Of a stretch of DNA of 64,000 nucleotides, positions 1 to 12,000 are shown piece by piece (the stretch's first letter is position 1; each line of letters begins with the position of its first letter). This stretch comes from Rachycentron canadum. Taxonomy: Eukaryota > Chordata > Actinopteri > Carangiformes > Rachycentridae. Where the stretch lies: NCBI GenBank assembly GCA_038496675.1, contig CM076662.1, positions 23,161,392 through 23,225,391 of the forward strand, in the 5' to 3' direction. Below the pieces are notes generated by a model, which had not been told where the DNA came from, did no database searches, and was given only the letters and a program-made list of their open reading frames with translations. Position numbers and translations under genes: made by a program.

Positions 1-17
1 AAGGGACCTGGTCTGAC

Positions 18-2302
18 CTTTGTGCAGCAGAATGCCGGCCATGTTTCCCAGCAGGACGTGCTGGTCCGGGTGCCCAGCAGACCGGCTCAGGTCTACGGAC
101 TGTTGGACCAATGCCAGGGCATCATCATAGTGACCCTGTAGATCCAGAATGGTGGCCAGGTCGCTCATCAGCACCAAAGTCTGGCAGGAAGTGAGGTCAT
201 CACATCAATTTAGATGGATTCTCTTTCCTATGTGTCTCTACCTGAATGTGGACATGAGTCTACCTGTATATGGGTGTCTCTCTCTGTGGGTGTGTCTCTA
301 CCTGTGGGTGTGTCTCCCCCTGCTCCTGGCGACAGATGTTCAGAGCGTTCTCGTAGTCCTGTCTGGCCTGGTTCAGGTGCTGTGTTGCTGCTCGGTATCG
401 AGCCCGTGAGTCCAGACAGAGGCCAAGGAGGAGGCGGGTCTCCTTCCTCAGAGCCTCCTGCTCCCCTGGGGACAAGGACAACAAACAGCAAAGCTATGCT
501 GGACTCCACAGACCATTGGTCCCCCTGATCCTGAATCAGCATCAACAGTTTAGATGCTGTAGGTATTTGAACCTCAGTTAAGAATACTAACTCAGGAGGG
601 GCTAAGACTCAGACTGTCTGAGACCAGTACCTTGTTAGTGCCTCCACCAACCCAGACCCTCAACAGACCAGTCTCACCTGTCTGCTCCTCCAGTGGGATG
701 GCCTTCTGCTTCTCCAGCTTGGCCTCCAGGGACTCAGTACAGAACCTGAACCCATGTTCAGCCAGCTCTGCCCTTAAACCACAAACAAACATAAAGTCAG
801 GTCTCTGACAGGAAGCTGATGTAGATCCACAGCTGTGTTTGTTCTTACTTGTTCTGTTCAGCGTAGATGGTGGCGAGTTTCAGAGACATCTCAATGACAG
901 CATTGTCGTCCTGGAAACAGACAGGAAGTCAGTGACGATGGAGACACACACACACATGAACACACACATGAACACTGACCTGTGGTGTTCCTCCTGACAG
1001 CAGGAAGCTCATCGCCGCCTTAAAGAGTTTCTCAGCCTGAGAAGGAGGAGGAGCAAGAGTCAGAGATTGGCCAACTGCCAATTAAAGCTAAAGTGTCAAA
1101 TGTAACCTGATTGGACAGTACTCACATTGTCCAGATGACCCTGGACGTAGGCCAGGTTCGCCATCTGAGGAAACAGAGGACAGGGTCAAAGGTCGAAGCT
1201 GCAGGTTTGCAGCCTAAGATGGTCTGAATATCCAGAGTTCAATTCGGTCCCACAGCACGACATGACATGAGGATACCTCACCCAGGTGTGGGTGTGGCCA
1301 GGTGCCTACCAGACTGTAGGTGTAGATGATGGCTTGGTTGTTGTGGGTCTGATGAGCCAGAGAGACAGCGTGATGGAGAAGAGCAGAGGCTACCTGCAGC
1401 TGCCCCCGATACAGACTGAGCTGATGGAGATAGAGACAGGTGACTGCTGCAGGACCTGCTACTGCTAACACTACTGCTAATCCTTAGTTTCCCTTGGGAT
1501 AAATAAAGTATGTATCTATCTAGCCACTGCTACAACTACTACCGTTACTACTGCTACTGTACTGAGTGACTGCAATGGTGCTGGTACCTTTGCCTTCTTC
1601 AGCAGCAGGATCATCTCATCCTCTTTCCTCTGAGCTTCATCTCGTTGGTCTTCATCAGATCTGAACAAAGAGAAGGCTGCTGACACACACACAGAGTGAG
1701 AAGCAGAAGCATAAGTAAAAAGCTACAACAGAAACACACTGCTTATCACTCATCACTGAAACTGAACACTAAGTGTAGAATCAGCAGATTTCTGACTGGA
1801 GTTTGGTTGGACTGGACTCACCGACTGCTGCCCACAGTACTGCTCCTCCTCCTCCTCCTCCTCCTCCTCCTTCAGTCTGTGTGCTATCAAAGTTGCTCCT
1901 GATGGACTCATGTCTGCTCACTTTCAGCCAGCAGGTCGAGTGTCTTCCCGCCACGAATGCTGATGTCACAGAGCTGCCACTCTGCTGTCTGACAGTTTGA
2001 TTTCATGACAGAGAAAAGAGCGACTTCTGATAAACATATCAGTTTATTTTTTATCACTGTTCAGTGAAATTAACATTTAAATTTGGGATATTAATGGGAA
2101 AAATATTATTTTTGAGGTTTGTCAAACGGACGCTTTAATTTTCTTGTTCCACCCGTTGTGTCTGAGTTTCACATGTTGTCCAGGTGAGTCTGATACAAAC
2201 ATACCTGTTCCCAGCTGAGATCCGGATCAGGTCTCCTCCTGAAGACCTGAACCTGTTCAGGGTCTGACTGAGGACGGCGCGGCGCACAGAGGCGGCCGCC
2301 AT
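18..2302 (-). CDS. ttc19: TTC19, mitochondrial TPR protein (5' part; 3' end lies beyond the window)
   Basis: Mitochondrial inner-membrane TPR protein that helps respiratory complex III by clearing Rieske protein fragments (family knowledge). Ten exons are visible, read leftwards: 2205-2302, about 1822-1883, 1588-1679, 1310-1420, 1126-1164, 980-1036, 849-910, 678-772, 302-465 and 18-180; all later joins keep phase. The start MAAASVRRAVLSQ is Arg/Ser-rich, as expected of a mitochondrial presequence. The hydrophobic AVLWAAVAAFSLF comes next, then TPR helices such as IIYTYSLMANLAYVQGHL and TLVLMSDLATILDLQGHY, which track human TTC19 closely. The exon 2 acceptor is uncertain: the better-looking CACAG site breaks the frame, while a weaker GATAG site 7 bases earlier keeps it. 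Exon 2 carries a (GGA)n tract coding poly-Gly. The last exons are outside the window. Confidence 0.9.
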
Positions 2303-2878
2303 CTTTCCTATTTACATAACGACAGGAAGTCATGACTCTACGACTTCAGATTAAAAGCCGCGGGAAAAGAAGTGACAGTTGAAGAGCTAGAGAATAATCC
2401 AGAGATGAGTGAGTGACGAATGGATTTGATTTTTACTGTATTAGATTCATGTGGAATCGTATTTAACTCTTTCTTCATGTTGGGAAAATAAAATTTAAGA
2501 AACAGTGGAAGAACCTCAGGACATTTACTCTGTTACTTTATACTGAGGAAATTTCATCAACATGAAATAAAAGTGCTGATCATTTTATTCAACTTTTTAA
2601 CAATTCACAAAAAGTTCATTAAATTAGACCTTGAGGACAAAAAACTGAAATTAAAAATGTTGTCTGTCTGAGAAAATAAAACTTAAACTAACACCTGAGG
2701 TAAAACCAAAGGGAACAGTCTGATGAGTCTGCCTGGATCAGCACCAACATGTCCCTAATTCATCCAGCTCAGAAAAACAAAGAGTACACAGTCTGGACCA
2801 GATCCTGCACCTGGACTAAAGGAGTCCTGACTGTTGTGTGTGAGAAGATCAGACATCAGAGTCATTAGTGTCAAAGTC
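2303..2878. other. Spacer between ttc19 promoter and zinc finger gene 3' end
   Basis: No coding exon seen. The left 100 bases are the ttc19 promoter/5' UTR side, and the rest is AT-rich unique sequence. Confidence 0.5.
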
Positions 2879-2884
2879 TTTATT
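2879..2884 (-). terminator. Poly(A) signal of the zinc finger gene
   Basis: TTTATT on the plus strand is AATAAA on the minus strand, about 440 bases past the zinc finger stop codon. The 3' UTR between them contains a (CA)n microsatellite. Confidence 0.6.
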
Positions 2885-2913
2885 TAATCAAAGCAGCCAC
2901 AGTTTGTCCAGGT

Positions 2914-2962
<49 letters not shown>

Positions 2963-2972
2963 CACACACACA
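2914..2972. repeat. (CA)n microsatellite
   Basis: About 29 CA dinucleotides with one CG interruption, in the 3' UTR of the zinc finger gene. Confidence 0.95.
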
Positions 2973-3322
2973 ATTAGTGTTGACTGATGGAGCAGCTGAA
3001 GTGTTAAAGCGTTGTTTCATTGTGGGTATAAAAGAATCAAAGTGTTCTGATCCTCAAACTCCCAGAGCAGCAGAAGATCTGATCAGGTCGGATCCAGAAA
3101 AGCAGCTCAAAGAAAAACCTACTGACAGACAGCAGCACTGAGACCTGCAGACCACTGTCAGCCTGAGGTCAGTCTGACAATGTGCCCCCCCCCCATCCAG
3201 ACAAACAGCTGTGATCAGCTCCTGTCTCATTGATGTCATCATGATGTCACTGCCCTCCCACCCCCTGGAGGTCTTGCAGACTGTCATGTGTCCTCACAGT
3301 CTCAGGTGCATCCTGACAGGAA

Positions 3323-5714
3323 TCACTCGGCCGGCTGGTGATCGGTGAACCTCTTCAGGTGGTAGCGCAGCACTCCTTTGGTTTTGAAAGTCTTGCCACA
3401 GCTGCAGGCGTGCGGCCGCTCTCCAGTGTGGTCGAGCTGGTGGACACGCAGCAATGAGCTGGTAAAGAAGAACTCACCACAGGTGATGCAGTAGTGGCTC
3501 TTCTCTCCGGTGTGTTTAGACCGCTGATGGCTCAGAAGTGAGCCAGATGTTATGAAACTCTGGCCACAGTCCTGGCAGCTGAACGGACGCTCCCCAGTGT
3601 GGATCCTCTCATGGGCTCTCCAGGAGTTGTGGTAGGAGAAGGACTTCTCGCAGTACGAGCATTGGTACAGCTTCTCCTTGGTGTGACTCAGCCGGTGCAT
3701 CTTCAGGTAGTGGGCGATGGTGAAGCTCTTCCCACAGTCGTTACAGGTGAATGGCTTCTCGCCCACGTGGAACAGCGTGATGTGCGACCGGAGGTGGGAC
3801 GACTGAGTGAATCTCTTGCCGCAGGTGGTGCAGAGAAATGGCCGCTCTCCGGTGTGAGTGACCATGTGTGATTTGAGGTGGGGGGACTGGGTGAACCTCT
3901 TCCCACAATCTGTGCATTTGTAGGGCTTCAGGCCAGTGTGGGTGCGGTTGTGTAGTTTGAGACCCTGCAGGCTGGAGAAGCACTTGCCGCACTCAGTGCA
4001 GTGGTAGTCCCTCACGTCCTCGTGGGTCCTCTGGTGGCAGTGGAGGCCACTCTGCAGCTTGAAGCCTTTTCCACAGGTGGGGCATTTATGTGGCTTCCGA
4101 TTGGAGTGAGTGACCTGGTGGAGCTTCAGGCTCTGAGGGTTGCTGAAGGTCTTCATGCATTTCGGGCAGGGTAACAGTTTCTGGTTCTTGTGCGACTTGC
4201 GGTGGAAGTTGAAGCCCTGGTAGGAGACGAACATCTTGTCGCAGACTTTGCAATGGTAGCACTTCTCCCCCTTGTGCATCTCAAGGTGCTTGGTGAGTTC
4301 GTCTTGCTCATTGAATCCGTCCCCACAGAACCAACACTTGAAGGGTTTGGTCCCAGAGTGTGTCCGGTGATGGGTCTTCCAGTCCCTCTTCAGAGCGAAG
4401 GTCTTGTCGCAGTACGAGCACTGGTAGGGCTCCTTGCGGTCATGGATCTGCTGGTGGATGACAAGGCTCATGAGGGTTGGGTAAGTCTTGCCACACTGCC
4501 AGCACTCGTTAGGTTTCAGGCCACGGTGGATCCTCAGGTGAGCCTCCAGGTGGGACCTCTTGTAGAAACCTTTCTTGCACTCAGAGCAGTAGACCATCTT
4601 CCGGCCGGTGTTTGTTGGTCGGTCCCATCTCGGACTCTGGTTACAGAGGAGAGGGTGATCACCTGTTGGAGAGGTCAGGGGTCAAGTTAAAGCTCCTTTT
4701 AGAGGTTTTTGTGTTTATCAATTTGATTCAAACTTTATTTCAAACCCAAAAGACGTAGCAATAACGATCAGAAGAAAGACAAGAGATACAAGATGTAACC
4801 ACAATAATTAGTTCAATATCTCTGTGATGGAACTGTTTTTGTCTGTCTGATCAATAATGACAAAATTCTTACCCACAGACAGGAAGTCCCGCCCCTCCAG
4901 CCACACCCTGCAGTCAGTCAGTTTGATGGACAGCTTCTTGAGGACGGGATATGATTGGATCTCTACGTCTCCATCTGGCTCCATCTTGATCCGGACCTTC
5001 TCCAATTCTTCAGCTGCGTCCTGGAATAAAAATGCTTCCTTCATCAGCTGCTGATCTGACTTTTAGACACCCAGACCACGTTCCCCGACTGGAACCATGT
5101 GAGCATCACAGCCCAGCCTCATAATCCAGACCAGTTTCCTGTTAAGTTTTTGTGTTGAAAACAGTTATTGTAGTGGTTAGTATGACTGCAGGGCTTCATC
5201 GATCAACCACCAGTGTGATCACTGATCAGCACAGACCTTGTTCGGACCTGTCTTCGAACACCTGTTTGACCTTTTGTGGTTTTGTTGACAGAAATTGTTC
5301 ATCTTTATTGTTATTGTTTTGAGATCAAATAAAGAATTAATGACAGTTACAGTAATTATTCTGAGTTAATGTTCTGGGGACCTTATTCTGATTAACGAAG
5401 ACTCTGGAGCTTCAGCAGAACCTGAACCAGAACCAGACTCCAGTCACAATCCTCCTAGTTTTATTTGCTCTGGTCAGAGACAGACATCACCATGTTTAGG
5501 TCAGATGAACGAAGCCAACATCCATCTGTCCGCAGCTCTCACCTGTCTGTCAAGACTGTGTGTGTGTGTGTGTCTCTTCGCTGCTAGATTTTTTTGAATA
5601 GTTTCGCATCTCGAGGCTAGCTCGGCTAGCTCAGCTCCGCTAACGGCTCCGGTGTGAGTCTCCGGTCGGCGGGTGTGTCGGTGTGTTTACCGGTGAAGCC
5701 GCGTCGGTCTCCAT
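3323..5714 (-). CDS. C2H2 zinc finger protein, 15 tandem fingers
   Basis: Likely nuclear DNA-binding regulator. Three coding exons join in phase: 5691-5714, 4873-5020 and 3323-4662, giving 503 residues. The start is METDAASP in a CpG-rich exon. Exon 2 gives an acidic, non-KRAB leader (DAAEELEKVRIKMEPDGDVE). The last exon carries all fingers from about residue 82: fourteen regular C-x2-C...H-x3-5-H units with TGEKP/TGERP-type linkers in the later ones, then a fifteenth with only one residue between its cysteines (ACSCGKTF). No KRAB, SCAN or BTB domain is visible. IKMEP in the leader resembles a sumoylation consensus (inference). I cannot give an orthologue; fish have large lineage-specific families of this type. 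Confidence 0.88.
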
Positions 5715-5850
5715 CCCGCCTCTGCAGCCGCCGGCAGAAGATCTGACGGTCTGGTCTCTGAAGTGGACGGACCGAGTCCAGGAGCGGAGAGGAGCAACTT
5801 CTGCTGCCGCAGCGGGCACTTCCGGGGAAAAGTTCAGCCCCCCCCCCCAA
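5600..5850 (-). promoter_or_regulatory. CpG-rich promoter of the zinc finger gene
   Basis: CpG-dense stretch spanning the first coding exon at 5691-5714, with CCGG and CGG-rich words. It is placed by the start codon; no TATA box was identified. Confidence 0.5.
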
Positions 5851-5943
5851 CAAAACCCAACAGAAAAGAGGGGCGGACATGACGTGACTCCTGGAGGAGG
5901 AGGAGGATGAAGATATATTTCTGGTCAAGCCCACATCTGTCAC

Positions 5944-6400
5944 AGCAGGTCGATGTTGACTGGATTCCTTTCCTCTATGACACCATGTTACAGCAGCATA
6001 GGTCAGGTGTTAGTGACCAACTACACAGCTGACAGACTGTCGGGGGGAGTGGAGCAACGTGCTCAGGTCTCAACATGAGTTCTAGTCTGATGGAAACCCA
6101 GTAGCCTGACCCGTAATGGTATCACAGACCTCCTGGACCTCCCGCCTGAATGTAATTAACAAGCTGCTGATCAGCTAGAAACAGTGTAAAATAAATGTGA
6201 GCTGATAGTCTTCCTCCTCCGCTCAGTCCACTCTCAGGATGGAAGTGGACTGAAAAACCACAGAGGGCTCCTCAATGTTGTCAGCAGCTCTTCAACCTGC
6301 ATATTACTCCATTCTATTTTATTGGGGCAGGGTGTTGGTGTGGTAACAACCCTGTGTCAATAAATGTCTCAGGAAATAAAACACACAGAACTAAGAGTAA
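5944..6400. other. Intergenic stretch, nothing recognised
   Basis: Unique sequence without a supported exon. It has AATAAA-like words on the plus strand near 6190 and 6374 but no gene to pair with them. Confidence 0.4.
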
Positions 6401-6409
6401 ACAGTCATC

Positions 6410-8110
6410 TTTATTTAAGAGTGAATGTATGAATACATACACAAATCTGTTTAGGTGACAGTCTGACATTAAAATGAACATGCAATCGCTTCCTGTCAGG
6501 ATAAAACCCTGTTCCAGACAGACTGTGTGTCACACAACTAGAACACTGTTCTGCTCACTGGCCTCTGCATCCACTTCAGTCTCTTTCCCAATATGGACTG
6601 ACAACAGCCTGGAACCAGTTCAGACTCAACATTCACCAGATGGGACTCCACAGGACACCGACACCTCCAGGTTCCTGTACATCCAGAGCTTTCATCAACA
6701 AACTCCATTTAAAAAAAAACCCAGCAGAGTGAAGAGTGAGGTCAGATGTCAGACAGGTGAACCAGGACTGCAGGTCTAAGTCTGAACATGTTGATGTGCG
6801 TCTCTGAACAGAGGTAATAAAAGCAGCAAGATTGTAAATGGAGTCTGGTTCTGCTGAAAGTCCAGAGCCTTTGTTAACAAAGTTAATGCTCAGCCAGGAC
6901 AGGTTAGTGGTGACTACTGTAACCCCAACATCAGTTATCACTTGAATAGAAACTATTGATCGTGCATCAGTGACAGGGTTGGGTCAACTGATGCAGCTCT
7001 GCCTCAGAGTTGAGGTCAAAGCCAATCAGATAAACTGGGATCAGATAAACGCTTCGGTCGGTCTTTGTCAGGGCAGCCCTGCGCTCAGAACACACTGCCT
7101 GGCGGGGATGCTACAATTCGGCCTTTTGTTTACATCATCTCCCAGCAGACGCTGTCCCTGCTCGCACTCAACTGACATTTGAAGACACTCACCATCACCC
7201 TGGAGTTCTGATATCACTGATGACATCACAGCCTCGTCTTCTGCAAGTCACTGAGGTCAACCTGTCACAGCCAGAGAGCAGTGTCATTGAACAGGTAGAG
7301 ACTCACCTTAAGGACAGGCAGACCGATCCTGAATCAGAATACGCTTCAGTCCTGTTTTGTCATGACCCCCACCCCTGTGAACAGACTGCTGGGGAGAGGC
7401 TTCAGTCGGCCTTTTATTACATCACTTTCAGGCAGAATGACTCAAATACTCACCTGCCCTGTGGTTGTGGTGTATTCAGTGACTTACCTGTGCCATGAGC
7501 CTGTGGGAGGGGGCAGTTAGTCACAGGTTGGTCCACATCAGGGCTGTAAATACTGCCGTAATCAGAAAATTTGTCACCGATGTGGTGTTTACTCGCAGTC
7601 ATTCCTGTTGGCCATGAGAAAGGAAATTAAGGTATTGGCTGATCAGAGTATACCGAGATGTGCGTTTACTGCGTTTTAGGTGAAATAAGCCTTTAATGAA
7701 CTGTATGCTGAGCAGTTTAATGACCTCAACTGGACGGTGATTTCAGCCCGGAAAACAGAGCGAACGCTAAATGAAGTAGTAAGAGGTCACGAAGGTCCCG
7801 GTTTAACTGTCCACACACCTTTAGTCCGGGCTCTCGCCAAGATTTAACTGGCCCCGGGGACGGCTACCTCGGGTTCAGCCAGTCCCGCGAGGATCCGGCG
7901 GCTGCACGTTAGCGTCGCTGAAAGTTCCGGTCCATCGGCCATAGGAAGGTTTCTGCAGTTAGCTTAACTTTTGCTTCGAGTGAAAACCCGCGGCGGTAGA
8001 CACTACCGAGCTGAGCCGATCTACGCACCCAAAATCATCTACTGCCTTCGGATTGACGAAGTTTTCTCCTCCGGACAGCTCCATGTTGTTCTCTAACCGT
8101 GGTATTGTCG
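6410..8110 (-). other. Unresolved transcription unit (CpG promoter, possible exons, poly(A) signal)
   Basis: A CpG-rich segment at 7760-8110 contains a minus-strand ATG at about 8115 opening MATIPRLENNMELSGGENF, which I do not recognise. An AATAAA on the minus strand lies at 6410-6415. Between them are several good minus-strand 5' splice sites (ends at about 7194, 7309, 7456 and 7491) and a strong acceptor (TCCCACAG) near 7504. I could not assemble them into one convincing protein. It may be a small fast-evolving gene or a spliced noncoding RNA transcribed away from the dynein-tail gene. Confidence 0.3.
7041..7430. repeat. Two diverged tandem copies of a ~100-bp or longer segment, ~292 bp apart
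   Basis: 7041-7140 and 7334-7430 share TCAGA-A-ACGCTTC-GTC, then TTTGTCA, then TTCGGCC/GTCGGCC plus TTTTGTTTACATCA/TTTTATTACATCA in the same order. Each is followed by an ACTCAC word (a minus-strand 5' splice site). Confidence 0.6.
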
Positions 8111-8136
8111 CCATGATGTCTTCACTCAGCCCACAA

Positions 8137-8182
8137 ACCAATCACAGCGCGCCTTTAAAGAGCCCATCGACCAATCACAGCG
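8137..8182. promoter_or_regulatory. Paired CCAAT boxes in a possible divergent promoter
   Basis: ACCAATCACAGCG occurs twice exactly, at 8137-8149 and 8170-8182, with starts 33 bp apart (about three helical turns). This is typical of paired NF-Y sites. The pair lies between the unresolved minus-strand unit and the plus-strand dynein-tail gene. Confidence 0.45.
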
Positions 8183-8317
8183 TGTCTTCTTTGTGCGATT
8201 TATAACTAGCAGAGACTTCCCGCCAGTGTTAATCCAGCAATTCTAACAATAGAATGTGAATTAAACTGACAAAACAGACGTTCAAATGTAAACAAATGGT
8301 AACTAAATGACTTTCAA

Positions 8318-8462
8318 TCTCTCTCCCTCCTTGTCTCTTTCTCCCTGTCTCTCTCTTTTTCTCGCCATTTCTCTCTCCCTCTCTTTGTCTGTCTCTCTCT
8401 CTCTTTTTCTCTCCCTCCATCTCTGTCTCTCTTTCTCTCTGTTTGTCTGTCTCTCTCTCTGG
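8318..8462. repeat. CT-rich simple repeat
   Basis: Imperfect (CTCT/GTCT)n pyrimidine tract of about 145 bp, upstream of the dynein-tail gene. Confidence 0.9.
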
Positions 8463-9010
8463 GCTCATGGTGCTTTATAAATAAAATAAATGTGAAATTA
8501 AAGACAAGAGTTAAATATAGTTCAACCTATCGGCTGATTATTAACAACAAAAGGTTAATTAAAAAACCACATGCACAAAGCAGGAAAGCAAACAAACCGT
8601 CCAAATATCTTCCTATCGCTGTAAATGGAGAAATAGCGGAGATGAAAAGGCTTGTAGACCGATATAATTACTTTTTTAAAAGTTGGTAAATAAATAAATA
8701 AATAAAATGAACAAAGAATGGATGCTTCGGGCTGTATCTCGAATAGGAAGTAAGTACCAATTTCGTCAACCTACTCTACTCACAGAAAGTGTCGTTTATG
8801 TTTCATTATCTAAAGCTTTTTAATGAAGTGGAATTTGGAAATTACGACCCGACAAGAGACGTAAATGCAGCAGGCGACTGTTTGGCGGTTAGATATCTTT
8901 CAACGGTTGGATTTTTATTTTTTGGTCGGATCGTTTTCGACTGTTTGGTTCCGTTAGTTAGAGTCAATTCAGGTGTTTTCAGGTACAGACGGAGGGAAGA
9001 AGGTACAAAG

Positions 9011-12000
9011 ATGGAGGATAAAGACGAGCGGCTGGATCCTGTCCGCAGTTTCACCGTCAACAGTTTGCGGCTGGATGAAGAACAATGGCGGGAGTGTGTG
9101 TCGCAGGAGAACCAGGTGATCTTCAACAGTTTCTTTACAGCTCCGGATCACCGCCACCTGTTTATCTGTCAGGATCCGGACTCCGGACTCTCCGTCAACC
9201 TGATCTTCCCCCACACCATCCAAAGTAAAGTCATCTGTGTGTCTAAAACCCGCCGTGAAGCTGTGACCAAAGAAAACTCCAGAAACATTTTAACCTTTCA
9301 AGAAGCTCAAGGAGACGATTTCCTGAACTGCTTCATCTGTGTCACTGAACAGGTATGGTGAGGCTATCTGTTAGCTTAGCCTAATGAAAGTTAGCCTAAA
9401 GTTAGTGTAACCTATGGGTAATTTAAGATGGGACTGAAAGCCAATGATGAAAAATTGAAGTTGTACTATCTTAAAGCTAAGTCAAGGTAAGAAATAAATA
9501 ATAATAAAGGCTAAATCTGAATAGTTAAGACCTAATAGGTATGTTTGTGAATGTGAGTAAGTGCCCCCTGTAGGTCATGTAGGCTGTAACTGACTCTGGA
9601 AGGTTAAGAAGTTAAGAAGTTTTGTGTCTCTCATCAGGTGATCTGCCCGTTGCTTAGCAACCTGGAAAGCAGCAGCAGGTGGGTGGAAGGCATGGCTGAC
9701 AAGGCTCTGAGCGCCATGAAACGACAGCAGAATGAAGCAGTGGTAATGAAGGCTCAGTTGCAGGGATGCACCTTCCTGCCTCATCCTGATGGCCTCTGTG
9801 ATGATGAAGGTCACCATGACAAAGGAGGGTAAGTGGTCCAAAGGACTTTGTTTCAGTTGAAAGGTTCAGGAAGTTGACCATGCCCTGCATTCTCCTCAAA
9901 CAGTAAGGTGTCAGACATGAAGCTGCTCCACGCCTGTGATTGGACAATCATAGAGTGGGCGGAGCTGGTGTCTGAGTTTCTGCAACAGGACTCATCTCAG
10001 CCAGTTGTGGACGGACTGAAGCCGCTTCCTGCAGAAGAGTTCCACTTCTGGAAGAGCCGACTGAAAAACCTGCTCTTCATCCAGCAGCAGGTGAACCTCG
10101 GTAGTGCCAGTGGAATCCAAACCTGATCCTGAATCCAGAATCAAAGCTGGTCCTCCTGAATACTGTTAAAGTGAATCAGTCAGTTTAACGGTCGTTTGTC
10201 ACTGATTGAAGCAGCTGATATATTAAGCTAATTAACGCTGATGACCTGTAGCTCCAACCTGAACCTGAAATATTGATTGATTATTGATTGATATGAATTA
10301 ACATATTGAACAAACTGACTTTAACACCTGATTCTGCACAGACCGCCCACTTGATCCAGCTCCTGGAGATCCTGATCCATAAGTCTGATCTTAATGAGCT
10401 CTGTTGAACACTGTGAAGAGCATCAGCTCCAGAACATGAAGCCTATTGTACATATGGATTGTGTACTTTCTGTTGTTGTGTGTTCAGTTGATGAGCAGCA
10501 GAGCTCAGCAGGTGGCGTCCATTGTTCAGGAGGCGGAGAGCGTATACTGGTCCACTCTGAGGGACATCTACAGAGGCGTCCAGGAAGGTAGACATCAGAC
10601 TTGTCCACGAGCTGATCGTCAATACTCGTTACCTGCAGCCTTAAACACACCCGACATCTTCCCTCAGGTGTGAAGGAGGCGGAGGATGTGACTCTGAATC
10701 TGACTGGTCTGCAGGAGAAGTTGGAGGAGGTGGAGCAGATGGAGTATCAGCAGGTACCTGACAGACAAATGGGTCATCTCCTCTTCTACTATCTGTGTGT
10801 GGGTTTACACTCTGTTCCATCGATCAGTCAGTAAATGTTTGAAGAGGGATTTGAAGACTGGCTCTAGGTAGTAGCATCTAATCAGCTGTGTAAATATCCA
10901 GGAAGATGTGGTTCTGGTCTTCATGTAAAAAAGACTGTGGCCTCTTTGCTGTGTTCAGTTTAGCCTAATGTTGGACTCATGAGACAGTGAGTACTGTGAA
11001 GCTCTTCCAGGTGTTTGTGTGACATCATCTGATTGTGACTTAAGTGTCTGTGATTGGCAGCTGGGGGACAACATGGCGTCTGTACTGGAGGAGGTGCGTC
11101 TGGTGTGGACCAGGTCTGAGTTCTACTGTAGACCCTGCAGGATGGTGGTCCTGCTGCAGGAGATCTGCAACCTCTTCATACACCTGGTAGAGCAACATTA
11201 AATCTTTTCTGTTTTTTCATCCCTTTGTGTTTTTCCTTATAAAGTTTTAAAAATGTCTCCTCAACTAATTATATCTGTGACTCAGTAAAGACTCAAGAGG
11301 AACAAGAGGAAACTAAAAACACAGTGAATTTTTCCTTATTTTCTAGATAAAAACACTGTAAACCATAATAACCAAAGAAAACTTCAACACAGGAAGTTAC
11401 ACACGTGTTTGTGTTGTTCTAGAGCTGATTTGAAGTTTCTCTCTTTATCTGATCTGAGTTCTGCTCATTCTTTGGAGCAGTAATGATGAAAAATCAGCTC
11501 CAAAGCCTCTAATGCTCTAAATATCTTATTGTCCATGTCTCTCTGTCTTTATTCTGTCACTACAATAAACTCAGAGCAACTTCTCCTCACTCTGAGATCA
11601 GAAAAATACAGGATTGATCCCATTGACTTTGGCTACAAGCAGCTGACAGCTAGGCCTCTGAAGGAGACACTCTGATTGGCTGTGACATCACCCACTGGAG
11701 CCAATAGGAGCGTCCCGTGTAGAGACGTGACTCTAGACGTCACTATCAAAGATGGAGAATGAGAATGGATGGATAAACACACAGAAGTAAAGCAGCAATG
11801 TTCCAGTCAAAGGCTCAGACTGATCCAGATCTGAACTAACTTCCTTCATGAGTTTATCCCTGAAGTCAGTGTCACACAGGACAAATCAGGGCTTGTTAGA
11901 AAGAGCTGATTCTCTAGTTGAAGGAGAAACAAACAGCTCAGAGCATCAGGAGAACAAGGCTCTGAAGACCTGATGGAGGAGGAGTAGATACTTAATCAGG

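Noticed and set aside
4190..4690. 166-residue plus-strand frame opposite the zinc fingers
   Set aside because: Shadow of the repetitive finger codons.
10342..10410. Possible extra dynein exon (open frame TAHLIQLLEILIHKSDL after a CACAG)
   Set aside because: No donor before its in-frame stop, and exons 3 and 4 already join in phase with a continuous family match.
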